Virus record (IMG/VR): IMGVR_UViG_3300031758_000151
Coordinates: 1 to 43,483 of that record
Reading direction: 5' to 3' (one strand)
Length of the DNA: 43,483 nt
Source of the DNA: a virus
The position numbers were made by a program, and so were the translations under genes. Below, in pieces: positions 33,010-39,539 of this stretch. Each line of letters begins with the position of its first letter. Within the stretch, counting starts at the first letter, position 1. The notes below the pieces were generated by a model. It made no database searches. It was given only the letters and a program-made list of their open reading frames with translations, and was not told the DNA's origin.

Positions 33010-33067
33010 TTTAATTAATTTAAGTTTGCTAATATAATACTTTTTTATTTCTTATTTGTTTTTTTTG

Positions 33068-33259
33068 TTAAAAATTTTTTGTTTCATACGGTGCAATGGA
33101 TATTACAAATGAAATAATTCCTCCACACAATACAAAGCCAAACCTGCTAATCTCACTCCATTGAGTAAAATCAAGCGTTAGTTTTACAAATGAAACCAAT
33201 AAATATATGATTGAAAATACAGTCAATCCTATAGATAATCTTATTAAAATGTTTCTCAT
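33068..33259 (-). CDS. Small membrane protein, two helices
   Basis: This 63-aa protein has two apolar segments, LSIGLTVFSIIYLLVSFVKL (about 8-27) and FGFVLCGGIISFVISIA (about 41-57), separated by a polar turn with DFTQW. It is probably an inner-membrane protein. Holin-like or host-modifying roles are possible but not shown. Early location argues against a holin. Confidence 0.62.
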   Translation of the reverse strand: MRNILIRLSIGLTVFSIIYLLVSFVKLTLDFTQWSEISRFGFVLCGGIISFVISIAPYETKNF

Positions 33260-33268
33260 AGTTTTATT

Positions 33269-33667
33269 TTATATATCCATTAAACATTCTCTCCTGCAAC
33301 TATCACAGCAGTTACAACTGTCCGAGTACCCACTATTAAACTCCTCATCAAAGGGGCAGGAGTGAGAGCCTCTGGACTCCTTGCCACACTTGTCGCAGGT
33401 GCAGTCGTTATCTATTAACACTGGCTCGTCTCCTTCTGATATACTACCCTTAGTGTTAAGTACGTCTATAACTGAATTGATTTGCTCTTGGCTTGTCTTT
33501 TTACTGTTTTTATAGATTTCTAATACTTCTTCTGACGTGTAAGGTTTAAGTCCTAATTTAATAATCCAATTCCCATTAGGTAATCTGGTATTATCGTATT
33601 TATACAACCACTCTGCAAATTCAATAGCAAATTCATCCCTTAATATTTCGTGTGTTCTTTCGTTCAT
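33269..33667 (-). CDS. FAEW family protein with Cys-rich zinc region, 132 aa
   Basis: The N-terminal half has FAIEFAEWLYKYDNTRLPNG (14-33) and SEEVLEIYKNSKK, the paired motifs of the FAEW/LEIYKKE family. The C-terminal half is Cys-rich: CTCDKCGKESRGSHSC, then CNCCDSCRREC. It is enough for two zinc sites. It appears to be a family member extended by a zinc module. The 23-nt DNA repeat lies inside it, not at its 3' end. Function unknown. Confidence 0.75.
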   Translation of the reverse strand: MNERTHEILRDEFAIEFAEWLYKYDNTRLPNGNWIIKLGLKPYTSEEVLEIYKNSKKTSQEQINSVIDVLNTKGSISEGDEPVLIDNDCTCDKCGKESRGSHSCPFDEEFNSGYSDSCNCCDSCRRECLMDI

Positions 33668-33668
33668 A

Positions 33669-34031
33669 TTATTTGTTTTTAAGTTCTCGTTTCCAACTAC
33701 TGATAAATAAGTCCACGTTAGTTATCGTGATCGAATTATCTACTGAGTTTCTTTTTAACGTGTCAAACATCTCGTCGTACACGTCTTGCTTATCAATCTC
33801 CCTAGCCTTCTCAACGTACCTTGTCAGGTCGACGTGTGACTTGAAGCTGTTCATGTACTGAATACGTGGCTTTTCAGTCAACTCTCCTTCCTCGTCAAAG
33901 TAAATTTCTTGCTCGTGCAGTATCTCGCTTATCAGGTACTCAAGTCCAGAATTGTGTACTTGATTGTACAGTCCTAACTCCTCGTCTGCTCTCATCATAT
34001 CTATGATGGCTTGTTTTCTATTTGTCTCCAT
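33669..34031 (-). CDS. Hypothetical protein, 120 aa
   Basis: The protein is acidic and helical (METNRKQAIIDMMRADEELG; YVEKAREIDKQDVYDEMFDT) and ends SSWKRELKNK. I chose the ATG at 34031, which overlaps the preceding gene by 14 nt. An upstream ATG at 34055 would add eight residues and a longer overlap. Not recognised. Confidence 0.68.
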   Translation of the reverse strand: METNRKQAIIDMMRADEELGLYNQVHNSGLEYLISEILHEQEIYFDEEGELTEKPRIQYMNSFKSHVDLTRYVEKAREIDKQDVYDEMFDTLKRNSVDNSITITNVDLFISSWKRELKNK

Positions 34032-34233
34032 AGTGTTCTTCTTCAAAATGTTCATACAAAATTATCAGTGCTAACGTGTGTTTCTTTGTCAGCCATTCGG
34101 CAAAGTGAATAACCTTGTTGTCGGTATTAGTCTGCTCCATTTCCTTGGCTTCTTCAATCATTGACTGAACATCTTTAATGCTAGTTGGTAGATATTCACC
34201 AAGTTCTTTTACTAACCATTCTACTGCTGTCAT
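34018..34233 (-). CDS. MTAVEWL-family small phage protein, 71 aa
   Basis: The start MTAVEWLVKELGEYL and the central MIEEAKEMEQ match a very common small-protein type in Bacteroidota phages (MTAVEWL ... QAKEMEK). This copy also has HFAEWLTKKH (about 43-52), so it may be a hybrid with the FAEW family. It is helical throughout. Function unknown. Confidence 0.75.
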   Translation of the reverse strand: MTAVEWLVKELGEYLPTSIKDVQSMIEEAKEMEQTNTDNKVIHFAEWLTKKHTLALIILYEHFEEEHYGDK

Positions 34234-34249
34234 ATTTCATTTGCGTTAT

Positions 34250-34266
34250 ACTACACAATGTGTAGT
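34250..34266. promoter_or_regulatory. 17-bp palindrome, possible operator
   Basis: ACTACACA, one A, then TGTGTAGT is a perfect palindrome in the short gap between two minus-strand genes. It shares the core TACACAATGT with the larger palindrome at 37197-37217 (positions 37211-37220), so one regulator could bind both. Confidence 0.5.
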
Positions 34267-34267
34267 G

Positions 34268-34534
34268 TTATTTGTTTTTAAATTTGTTAAACCAACTAAA
34301 AAAATTAGCAGGTCTTATTTCCCCTTGTGCTGTAACTAAACTACCTATCTCCCCATCATCTTTATGTGTAAGTGCCTTTTGTAATAGTTCAATTACTTCT
34401 TCCTCACTATAACTTCTTTCTTGTTGCCATTTAGCACCATTAATAAAAGTTTCTGCAGGATCACAATCAAATGGAAATTGAAATATTTTAGCGTGATTAT
34501 CAGCAGCTTCTTCAAGTGTTTCTTTATTCTTCAT
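34268..34534 (-). CDS. AKWQQERSYSEEEV family phage protein, 88 aa
   Basis: The block FINGAKWQQERSYSEEEVIE (about 30-49) and the end NFFSWFNKFKNK are typical of a widespread small-protein type in Bacteroidota phages. The N-terminal half is helical and acidic. Its function is unknown. It overlaps the upstream gene by 11 nt. Confidence 0.75.
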   Translation of the reverse strand: MKNKETLEEAADNHAKIFQFPFDCDPAETFINGAKWQQERSYSEEEVIELLQKALTHKDDGEIGSLVTAQGEIRPANFFSWFNKFKNK

Positions 34535-34736
34535 ATCTTATTGCTGTTACCATTACGTATTGAAAGTCTCCGAATCTATCTAGAAAGTGTTGAATAAATT
34601 CAATTTTATAATCTAAGTAGTCATCATCTGTTCCTATAATTGTTATTGACTCATTCTTTTTAGGAGTCTCCATCTCTGTCATAAAATCATTGTCTACCTT
34701 GCCATCGTACATCAGCACTAGTCTTACCTTACTCAT
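34524..34736 (-). CDS. Hypothetical protein, 70 aa
   Basis: A beta-alpha-beta pattern is likely: VRLVLMYDGKV, then SITIIGTDDDYLDYKIEFIQ, and YVMVTAIRYEE at the end. No motif is recognised. It overlaps its neighbours by 11 and 4 nt. Confidence 0.68.
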   Translation of the reverse strand: MSKVRLVLMYDGKVDNDFMTEMETPKKNESITIIGTDDDYLDYKIEFIQHFLDRFGDFQYVMVTAIRYEE

Positions 34737-35113
34737 TGCTTCAGTAGTTCTAATGTTGTTACGAACCTGTTGATTACAACGTCTCTGTACCTTACGAGCA
34801 TATTGTACCTCTTTAGGTTCTTCATTGTCTTAATCTCCTCCTGTATCTTCTCCGAGATTATGTTCAGAGCCTTGCGGTTGTTGCGCGTGGCTACTAGGTA
34901 GCACCCAGTCCTCCATCCGTTCTTCTTAAATATATCGTACTCCTCCTTCGTCACCTCTTGGTAGTAGTCCCCGTTAAACTTTGTGTTTAGTATGCGTATC
35001 CCGTCCTCGTCCTTAATTATCTTCACACCCTTGTAGATGTACGACTCCGATGTTGGAGTCGATAGCCTTGTCGACAGCAGGTCACCTACTGCCTGATTAA
35101 ATATTTGTTCCAT
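34733..35113 (-). CDS. Hypothetical protein, 126 aa
   Basis: A central strand pair (YIYKGVKIIKDEDGIRILNT, about 25-44) is followed by YQEVTKEEYDIFKKNGWRTG and a basic C-terminal helix bundle (RYNMLVRYRDVVINRF). The basic end could bind nucleic acid. The start is 2 nt from the upstream stop codon. Not recognised. Confidence 0.7.
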   Translation of the reverse strand: MEQIFNQAVGDLLSTRLSTPTSESYIYKGVKIIKDEDGIRILNTKFNGDYYQEVTKEEYDIFKKNGWRTGCYLVATRNNRKALNIISEKIQEEIKTMKNLKRYNMLVRYRDVVINRFVTTLELLKQ

Positions 35114-35115
35114 TG

Positions 35116-35517
35116 TTATTTTAATGTTTCTGTTATTATGTTTTCGTTTAAAAGTTTTGATACTGAAGCAGACTCAATGAGGCTGTCATTGTCTGTGATG
35201 TTCTGAACTAAATCGTTATATTCTGACTCGTTAGATAATGAACCACATTGTGTTGCCACAGAGTCATAGTGTTTAATTCTATAGGCACCATATGGTTCTT
35301 TAAGTTCTTTTTCTTCTCTTACTACATTATCAATAGCAAATTCCTTACTCTCATCTATTTTTATCATTTTACCCTCGTCATCTCTTTTGATAATATAAGA
35401 GTAATGATAGCCACAACTACTGCAGTTAATGTATTCTTCACCTGTTTTGTAATAGTAATCGCTAAATGCTTCTTCTTTGCAGTTAGGACACTCTATGTAA
35501 TCAATTACGCTTCCCAT
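35116..35517 (-). CDS. Zinc-ribbon protein, 133 aa
   Basis: Residues 9-37 form a zinc ribbon: YIECPNCKEEAF, then INCSSCGYHYSY (CxxC plus CxxC with about 17 residues between). The rest is acidic and probably flexible, with DESKEFAIDN that weakly recalls the FAI motif. Such phage zinc ribbons often bind DNA or RNA polymerase; the target here is unknown. The leader AAATAAAAAT before ATG is AT-rich. Confidence 0.75.
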   Translation of the reverse strand: MGSVIDYIECPNCKEEAFSDYYYKTGEEYINCSSCGYHYSYIIKRDDEGKMIKIDESKEFAIDNVVREEKELKEPYGAYRIKHYDSVATQCGSLSNESEYNDLVQNITDNDSLIESASVSKLLNENIITETLK

Positions 35518-35633
35518 ATTTTTATTTGTTTTAAGTTAGAAAATAATGCCCGTCTCTCCGAGCAGTCACGCATAAGATGATTTGTGTGTGTTATGAAAAC
35601 ATTGGCACCACCCACACACAGCGACACGACCAT
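35505..35633 (-). CDS. Possible 42-aa protein (weak)
   Basis: An open frame starts MVVSLCVGGANVFITHTNHL and ends KQIKIWEA, overlapping the next gene by 13 nt. It fills most of a 139-bp gap, but there is no leader match or family support. The gap also holds a TGTGTGTG / CACACACA inverted pair and may be non-coding. Confidence 0.3.
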   Translation of the reverse strand: MVVSLCVGGANVFITHTNHLMRDCSERRALFSNLKQIKIWEA

Positions 35634-35656
35634 CACCTCGACCTACATTGTAGCGT

Positions 35657-35815
35657 TTACAAGGACTCCTTTATGGTGGTGCCGTTTATATTGTTGTACA
35701 CCCTCTCGAATGCCTCTGACATACGCTTGTTGTCCGCGTAGTGTATTGATTTTACCTTTGTGCGCATCCACCTGTCGAAGCGATGCATCTCTTTTTCTGC
35801 TTTCTTGTTTCTCAT
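35657..35815 (-). CDS. 52-aa basic protein
   Basis: The gene encodes MRNKKAEKEMHRFDRWMRTK and ends NGTTIKESL. It is strongly basic and helical, so nucleic-acid binding is possible. Its ATG overlaps the stop of the gene upstream by 4 nt, which makes it convincing despite its size. Confidence 0.72.
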   Translation of the reverse strand: MRNKKAEKEMHRFDRWMRTKVKSIHYADNKRMSEAFERVYNNINGTTIKESL

Positions 35816-36036
35816 ATCTCTCTTAAGTTTTGTATAAATACCTTCGTGTTCTTTGCCATAGACTCTATAGCCTCTCTATTTATCCTATAGTACTCCTCGG
35901 GGATGTCTATCTCTATCAGCCTGTTGTCCATCATCAGATGATTGAACTTAGGCATAATAAACATACTGCCACCGTTCCTAAGCGCTATGTACTTGTCGTT
36001 TGTATTGGCTTCGTGCCTTCTTAGTGTCCTCCTCAT
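35812..36036 (-). CDS. Hypothetical protein, 74 aa
   Basis: A basic start (MRRTLRRHEANTNDKYIALR) precedes a hydrophobic strand region (GSMFIMPKFNHLMM) and a C-terminal helix (REAIESMAKNTKVFIQNLRE). It lies 1 nt after the upstream gene. Not recognised. Confidence 0.7.
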   Translation of the reverse strand: MRRTLRRHEANTNDKYIALRNGGSMFIMPKFNHLMMDNRLIEIDIPEEYYRINREAIESMAKNTKVFIQNLREI

Positions 36037-36037
36037 A

Positions 36038-36229
36038 TTAGCAGTTCCTTAATAGATGACTCAGTGTCTTCTGAGCCAAATTTTTATTAACTTGATTTTT
36101 TGCGTCAGTCCAGCAGAGGTCACACTCATCAGATATCATTCTGACAAGTGTGCCGTATACTCTCTTGCGTCTCTTTTCTTCCTGCAGGTAGGCTTTTATG
36201 TCTACCCTAGTTACTATCCTTGGTCTCAT
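36038..36229 (-). CDS. Hypothetical basic protein, 63 aa
   Basis: The protein is very basic (MRPRIVTRVDIKAYLQEEKR, then RKRVYGTLVRM) with two Cys close together (CDLC) and one at the C-terminus. It could be a small DNA-binding protein. It begins 1 nt after the upstream stop. Not recognised. Confidence 0.68.
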   Translation of the reverse strand: MRPRIVTRVDIKAYLQEEKRRKRVYGTLVRMISDECDLCWTDAKNQVNKNLAQKTLSHLLRNC

Positions 36230-36230
36230 A

Positions 36231-36380
36231 CTAGTACGCTTTAATAGGGTTGCTCGTGTCTTCCTTCCACTTATGCCAATACTTCCACACCCTTATAAGT
36301 TCGTTGGCTCTCACCACGTCCCTATCGGTTATATTCTTCTTCGCGAAGATGTCTCTGACCTGTCTCTCTACTGACTCCAT
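36231..36380 (-). CDS. 49-aa basic, Trp-rich protein
   Basis: The gene encodes MESVERQVRDIFAKKNITDR, then RVWKYWHKWKEDTSN near the end. It is helical with a cluster of three Trp among basic residues. Start and stop fit tightly between neighbours (1-nt overlap upstream, 1-nt gap downstream), so it is probably real. Confidence 0.7.
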   Translation of the reverse strand: MESVERQVRDIFAKKNITDRDVVRANELIRVWKYWHKWKEDTSNPIKAY

Positions 36381-36559
36381 TACTTACTTGGTATTGTGCC
36401 GTAGTATGAACATAAGGCTAGGTTAAACAATGCAGGGATGAATCCCCAAAAGAAATTAGGGAATGCCTCTTGGCTTCCCTCTATAGTGCCTACAAAGAAG
36501 AAGGCACCGAATACTACTGCTGATACTAGGAACCATAGCTCCCAAACTTTTTGTTTCAT
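36380..36559 (-). CDS. Small membrane protein, two helices, 59 aa
   Basis: It encodes MKQKVWELWFLVSAVVFGAF and a second apolar stretch (FPNFFWGFIPALFNLALCSY) before a short polar end. Two membrane helices are likely. I chose the ATG at 36559 because it follows the conserved AAAACTAAACAAA leader. An upstream ATG at 36592 would overlap the gene before and lacks that leader. Confidence 0.68.
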   Translation of the reverse strand: MKQKVWELWFLVSAVVFGAFFFVGTIEGSQEAFPNFFWGFIPALFNLALCSYYGTIPSK

Positions 36560-36570
36560 TTTGTTTAGTT

Positions 36571-36834
36571 TTATTGGGCGCATAAGTCCCACGCGTTAAT
36601 ACTTGTTTTTCTTGTTATGCCTAGTTCATCGCATATGAACCTTGCTAGTCTTTTGTTTACTGCAGGCACCTCTATTTCGGGAGAGCCAATCGCTGAGACA
36701 ATAGCACTCGGAGATACTCCGAGAACTCTTGAGCAGAATTTAACGTCCTGCCCTAGATAATATTGCTTGCCGTATGCCTCTAGTGTCCACTCGTGACCGA
36801 AGCCGTAGCTCCCTCTTGTTATATGTACTTTCAT
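36571..36834 (-). CDS. Hypothetical protein, 87 aa
   Basis: The first part has strands (VHITRGSYGFGHEWTLEAYG). A helical centre follows (FCSRVLGVSPSAIVSAIGSP) that resembles a helix-turn-helix, then KRLARFICDELGITRK. A small DNA-binding role is possible. It starts 4 nt after the upstream gene. Not recognised with certainty. Confidence 0.68.
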   Translation of the reverse strand: MKVHITRGSYGFGHEWTLEAYGKQYYLGQDVKFCSRVLGVSPSAIVSAIGSPEIEVPAVNKRLARFICDELGITRKTSINAWDLCAQ

Positions 36835-36838
36835 AATG

Positions 36839-37051
36839 TTATTTTCTTTTTAGTTCTTCGTTCTCTGCAATATCGGTAATGTACTCATTTATAAATTCAA
36901 TTACATTGTCACGTGTAAGTGACCAATATAATATGTCCTGCGCTTGATCGTCCGTACACTCAAAATTGTTTTGTACGTCGCTAACGTGCCAAAGGTTATC
37001 CACAAAGTAACCCTGGTTTCTTAATACTTGTTTTGCTTCTGCTGTAGTCAT
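36839..37051 (-). CDS. Conserved NLWHxxDVQ phage protein, 70 aa
   Basis: The block GYFVDNLWHVSDVQNNFECT (14-33) followed by DDQAQDILYWSL fits a small-protein type seen in many phages of Bacteroidota (GYxxxNLWxxxDVxxxxxCTxxxA). The family has no known function. The start follows the leader AAAAACTAAAAACAATG. Confidence 0.78.
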   Translation of the reverse strand: MTTAEAKQVLRNQGYFVDNLWHVSDVQNNFECTDDQAQDILYWSLTRDNVIEFINEYITDIAENEELKRK

Positions 37052-37063
37052 TGTTTTTAGTTT

Positions 37064-37162
37064 TTATAATTGGATTAATACTGAAAATATTATTACAAAA
37101 AATGTGAATAATGTTATTTGAATAATTGTGTTAATTGTCGTATCTGTTTTTTTACGTCTCAT
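37064..37162 (-). CDS. 32-aa single-span membrane peptide
   Basis: It encodes MRRKKTDTTINTIIQITLFT then FFVIIFSVLIQL: a basic start and one apolar helix. The leader (AACTAAAAACAATG) matches that of the other early genes. It is the first gene after the regulatory block at 37.2-37.4 kb. A host-membrane target is likely; function unknown. Confidence 0.58.
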   Translation of the reverse strand: MRRKKTDTTINTIIQITLFTFFVIIFSVLIQL

Positions 37163-37196
37163 TGTTTTTAGTTTTAGTTTGTCCGTGTTTTTAAAT

Positions 37197-37217
37197 TTGT
37201 GTAATTAAATTACACAA
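37197..37217. promoter_or_regulatory. 21-bp perfect palindrome, likely operator
   Basis: TTGTGTAATT, one central A, then AATTACACAA. It lies 35 nt upstream of the 32-aa gene and just downstream of the 38-nt inverted element. It shares TACACAATGT with the palindrome at 34250. It is probably a repressor or activator site. No TAnnTTTG is evident here. Confidence 0.6.
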
Positions 37218-37225
37218 TGTCAGAA

Positions 37226-37288
<63 letters not shown>

Positions 37289-37323
37289 TAGAAAGTAAAG
37301 AAAAAATCAGAATTCTAGCATAG

Positions 37324-37369
37324 AAAACGTTAAGCCTTGATTCTATTGACCTCAAGGCTATGACGTTTT
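37324..37369. other. Interrupted hairpin in the regulatory block
   Basis: An outer stem AAAACGT / ACGTTTT and an inner stem AGCCTTGA / TCAAGGCT, with a small internal loop and an 11-nt loop, form a strong hairpin. Neither side has a good T-run. Two copies of TCTAGCATAGAA (37314-37325 and 37400-37411) flank it. Possible structured RNA or protein site; role unknown. Confidence 0.5.
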
Positions 37370-37370
37370 T

Positions 37371-37397
37371 AAAAAAAATCGACATTGTTGTGTCGAT
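37371..37397 (-). terminator. Intrinsic terminator, minus strand
   Basis: A perfect 7-bp stem (ATCGACA / TGTCGAT) with a 6-nt loop, then eight T residues on the minus strand. It closes the unit that ends with the 52-aa gene at 37401. A new unit then starts beyond the element at 37226. The stem repeats the ATCGACA word of the 38-nt element. Confidence 0.85.
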
Positions 37398-37400
37398 AAT

Positions 37401-37559
37401 CTAGCATAGAAGTGCTATACTCTCTATCTTTCTATAGACTGGCTTACTATCTAGGAACTTTTTCATTGCCTCGATTAAGTCATTGGCCTCAATAATTACT
37501 TCGATGTCCGTCGGTTCGTCATTTATTTCCGCCCAATATTTGATGACGTACCTGCTCAT
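37401..37559 (-). CDS. 52-aa hypothetical protein
   Basis: It encodes MSRYVIKYWAEINDEPTDIE and then a helix (ANDLIEAMKKFLDSK) ending IESIALLC. The beta-alpha pattern is that of a small sheet protein. Its ATG overlaps the stop of the gene upstream by 4 nt, and a terminator follows at once. Function unknown. Confidence 0.72.
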   Translation of the reverse strand: MSRYVIKYWAEINDEPTDIEVIIEANDLIEAMKKFLDSKPVYRKIESIALLC

Positions 37560-37897
37560 ATCTTAATGTATTTAAAGTACTGACTATCGAATTTATAATT
37601 TTCACCATCGTAGGCAGGATTAAAGGCTAAGACCTGCATTTTGTCGGTCACTAGCGCGATGCTTTCCTGAGTCATAACTGAGGCTATATTCTCGAAGTCC
37701 TGCAGTATCTTTGACTGTCTCGAGTAGTTGTACTCTAGCAGACCTACAAAGGTAGGCTCGACCTTGCCTTGAAATTCGCTGTCGACTATCTGATAGGCCA
37801 TAAGCCTATACTCCTTATTACTTGCGATGTAGTCTATTACTTCTTCTGCTGTGAAAGGGTTATTGTTTAACCCGATGTTAATTTGTAGTGTCTTCAT
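37556..37897 (-). CDS. Conserved phage-like protein, 113 aa
   Basis: The sequence MKTLQINIGLNNNPFTAEEV opens the protein, and the middle has EPTFVGLLEYNYSRQSKILQ. The pattern with an early LNNNPFT and a later paired-strand region recalls small conserved proteins of Bacteroidota phages, without known function. It overlaps its neighbours by 4 nt each. Confidence 0.72.
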   Translation of the reverse strand: MKTLQINIGLNNNPFTAEEVIDYIASNKEYRLMAYQIVDSEFQGKVEPTFVGLLEYNYSRQSKILQDFENIASVMTQESIALVTDKMQVLAFNPAYDGENYKFDSQYFKYIKI

Positions 37898-38079
37898 TTT
37901 GTTATAGTTGTTAAAAAATTATTAATACAGTCTAGTTCCGATTGATTATAATCGTTGAACTCACTCTCTAAAAATTCGTCATATAGTTTAGTTGATGTTT
38001 CCCAAACTTCGTCTAGGTCTCTTTCTTTACCTTCTAGTAACTGACTTGCTATGCAAAAAATTGAATACGATTTATCCAT
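37894..38079 (-). CDS. Hypothetical helical protein, 61 aa
   Basis: It is acidic and helical (DKSYSIFCIASQLLEGKERD; LYDEFLESEFNDYNQSELDC). The start follows the common leader AAAAACTAAATACAATG. Not recognised. Confidence 0.7.
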   Translation of the reverse strand: MDKSYSIFCIASQLLEGKERDLDEVWETSTKLYDEFLESEFNDYNQSELDCINNFLTTITK

Positions 38080-38084
38080 TGTAT

Positions 38085-38243
38085 TTAGTTTTTAAATGTC
38101 CCCTCGTTTGTTGGGACGTGGTTGTTAATTAATTCCTTTAGTCTCTCAAGGCTTTGCGCCTCTATGAAGCCTTTACCTACATAGGCACGATAGATAAGCC
38201 TAGTCGTGCCGTTATACTTTTGTTCGTATACTTCGTAATTCAT
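38085..38243 (-). CDS. 52-aa hypothetical protein
   Basis: It encodes MNYEVYEQKYNGTTRLIYRA, then a helix (AQSLERLKELINNHV) and the end NEGTFKN. Its start overlaps the stop of the 34-aa peptide upstream (TAATG). A small beta-hairpin plus helix is likely. Function unknown. Confidence 0.7.
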   Translation of the reverse strand: MNYEVYEQKYNGTTRLIYRAYVGKGFIEAQSLERLKELINNHVPTNEGTFKN

Positions 38244-38347
38244 TAGTTAATTATCTTATTTAATTCGATAATTGAAACGCTTAATACTATCGTTAAAAGT
38301 ATTAATACAAATACGCTTTGCCCTAAATTTTGTTTTATTGTCTTCAT
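38243..38347 (-). CDS. 34-aa single-span membrane peptide
   Basis: It encodes MKTIKQNLGQSVFVLILLTI then VLSVSIIELNKIIN, with one apolar helix and a basic start. It has the leader TTTTAAAACAATG and is coupled to the next gene through TAATG, so it is probably translated. Function unknown. Confidence 0.62.
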   Translation of the reverse strand: MKTIKQNLGQSVFVLILLTIVLSVSIIELNKIIN

Positions 38348-38351
38348 TGTT

Positions 38352-38930
38352 TTAAAAGTTGTTTTGAATTGAACCCCATATTATAGCCTGATATTCGAAG
38401 CCTTTAAGCCCTAGTTTTTTAGCCTTGCTTAAGGTAATTTTTTGTAGTTGCTCATAAGCCAAGTCCCCGATTGAGCCCATTGTCATATCGAAGCACGCTC
38501 TTAAATGCCACACGTCAACTGTAATGTAGTTCTCGTTTAAGTTCGCAATATTCTCACAAAATGCAAACGTCTTCTTACTCTCGCTAGTTATCGTTACTTT
38601 GCCTTGTGCTATGGCGAAGGCTTTGAACTTATTCGTATGAAACGTACTAACTTTTGTATCAACCGCCTCGATGTTATTTTTTACTGCCTCAAAGACTGTA
38701 TACGCGTCCTGAATATTTTTAGCCCATTTGTTTCTAGGACTGAGCGCGCTTATTACTCCCGAAGCAATAAACGTCGTCGTGTCGTACTTTTGCGCTATAT
38801 CTTTGCAAATGTCGTTGGCTTGTTGGTACCAAACTAAACCTAGTTGTATGTCTTCATCGGTAGCCATATTGAAATATTTATCTAAGTTTTTAGATATTTT
38901 TTGTAGTTGATATTTTGTTAATTTTTTCAT
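38352..38930 (-). CDS. HhH / DNA glycosylase-like fold protein, 192 aa
   Basis: The motifs ASGVISALSPRNKWAKNIQD (56-75), TNKFKAFAIAQG (99-110) and YITVDVWHLRAC (135-146) define a protein type common in phages. The VD-x-W-H-x-R-A segment recalls the VD-x-H-V-x-R-V motif of endonuclease III, with the catalytic Asp retained, and the all-helical layout would fit the HhH-GPD fold. A base-excision or DNA-end binding role is inferred and not certain. It begins 1 nt before the stop of the 37-aa peptide's unit. The leader AAAACTTAACTAAG precedes the ATG. Confidence 0.65.
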   Translation of the reverse strand: MKKLTKYQLQKISKNLDKYFNMATDEDIQLGLVWYQQANDICKDIAQKYDTTTFIASGVISALSPRNKWAKNIQDAYTVFEAVKNNIEAVDTKVSTFHTNKFKAFAIAQGKVTITSESKKTFAFCENIANLNENYITVDVWHLRACFDMTMGSIGDLAYEQLQKITLSKAKKLGLKGFEYQAIIWGSIQNNF

Positions 38931-38931
38931 C

Positions 38932-39045
38932 TTAGTTAAGTTTTATAATGTTATTTAAGTCTAGTATTATTAATAATACGGCAAAGCCTAATACTGTAAT
39001 GGTGAAGTAAATTTCACCTTCGTTTCTTTTAATAAATTGTTTCAT
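38932..39045 (-). CDS. 37-aa single-span membrane peptide
   Basis: It encodes MKQFIKRNEGEIYFTITVLG then FAVLLIILDLNNIIKLN: a basic start and one apolar helix. The leader AAAAACTTAAACACAATG is the clearest example of the early-gene leader. It ends 1 nt before the HhH-like gene. Function unknown. Confidence 0.65.
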   Translation of the reverse strand: MKQFIKRNEGEIYFTITVLGFAVLLIILDLNNIIKLN

Positions 39046-39062
39046 TGTGTTTAAGTTTTTAA

Positions 39063-39236
39063 TTAGTTATAATATTTTTTGAAGCCATTTTCTTCACTAC
39101 CGAAATACATTTCAGTATAATCAATACCGTTTACATTGTAAACTATTCTTATTGTGTCATTTGTATCTTTAAAAAAAGAAGCGCCTGTTTTTATTGCTAA
39201 ATTTTTTAAGTCTTTAATAGAGAATAAATTTGTCAT
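39063..39236 (-). CDS. 57-aa first gene of the early operon
   Basis: It encodes MTNLFSIKDLKNLAIKTGAS and ends SEENGFKKYYN. It is the first gene after the tandem early promoters at 39540-39600, at the end of a structured leader of about 300 nt. A small beta-sheet (TIRIVYNVNGIDYTEMYFG) is likely. As the most promoter-proximal gene it may act early against the host, but nothing shows how. Confidence 0.65.
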   Translation of the reverse strand: MTNLFSIKDLKNLAIKTGASFFKDTNDTIRIVYNVNGIDYTEMYFGSEENGFKKYYN

Positions 39237-39259
39237 TTTAATAAAGTTTTAAAGTTAGT

Positions 39260-39314
39260 GCCCTAGTTCAATAAACGAATTGAATAAAATTCTGAATTCT
39301 AGGGCTATTTTTTT
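39260..39314 (+). other. Long hairpin with plus-strand T-run
   Basis: An outer stem GCCCTAG / CTAGGGC encloses an inner hairpin TTCAAT / ATTGAA. Seven T residues follow on the plus strand, so it can stop plus-strand transcription that would run into the early operon. On the minus strand it lies in the early leader, 24 nt before the first start codon, and could affect translation there. Confidence 0.6.
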
Positions 39315-39539
39315 GTTTACTTTTTCGATATCCGTTACAAGCTACAAAGAATTCCCTTTGAATTCGGGCTTTGTACTAATTAGGGTGCTACCTGGTAAAC
39401 TTTCAATATGTCAATGAACTATTTTTTTGTTTTGTTGTTCTTGTTTCCAAACAGCGCCCGTCGTTAAACTGTTGTAATAACTTTCAATTTCGGGATGTCA
39501 TTGTTTCCAATCATTCAAGCAAAACTTTTAAGAACTTAT

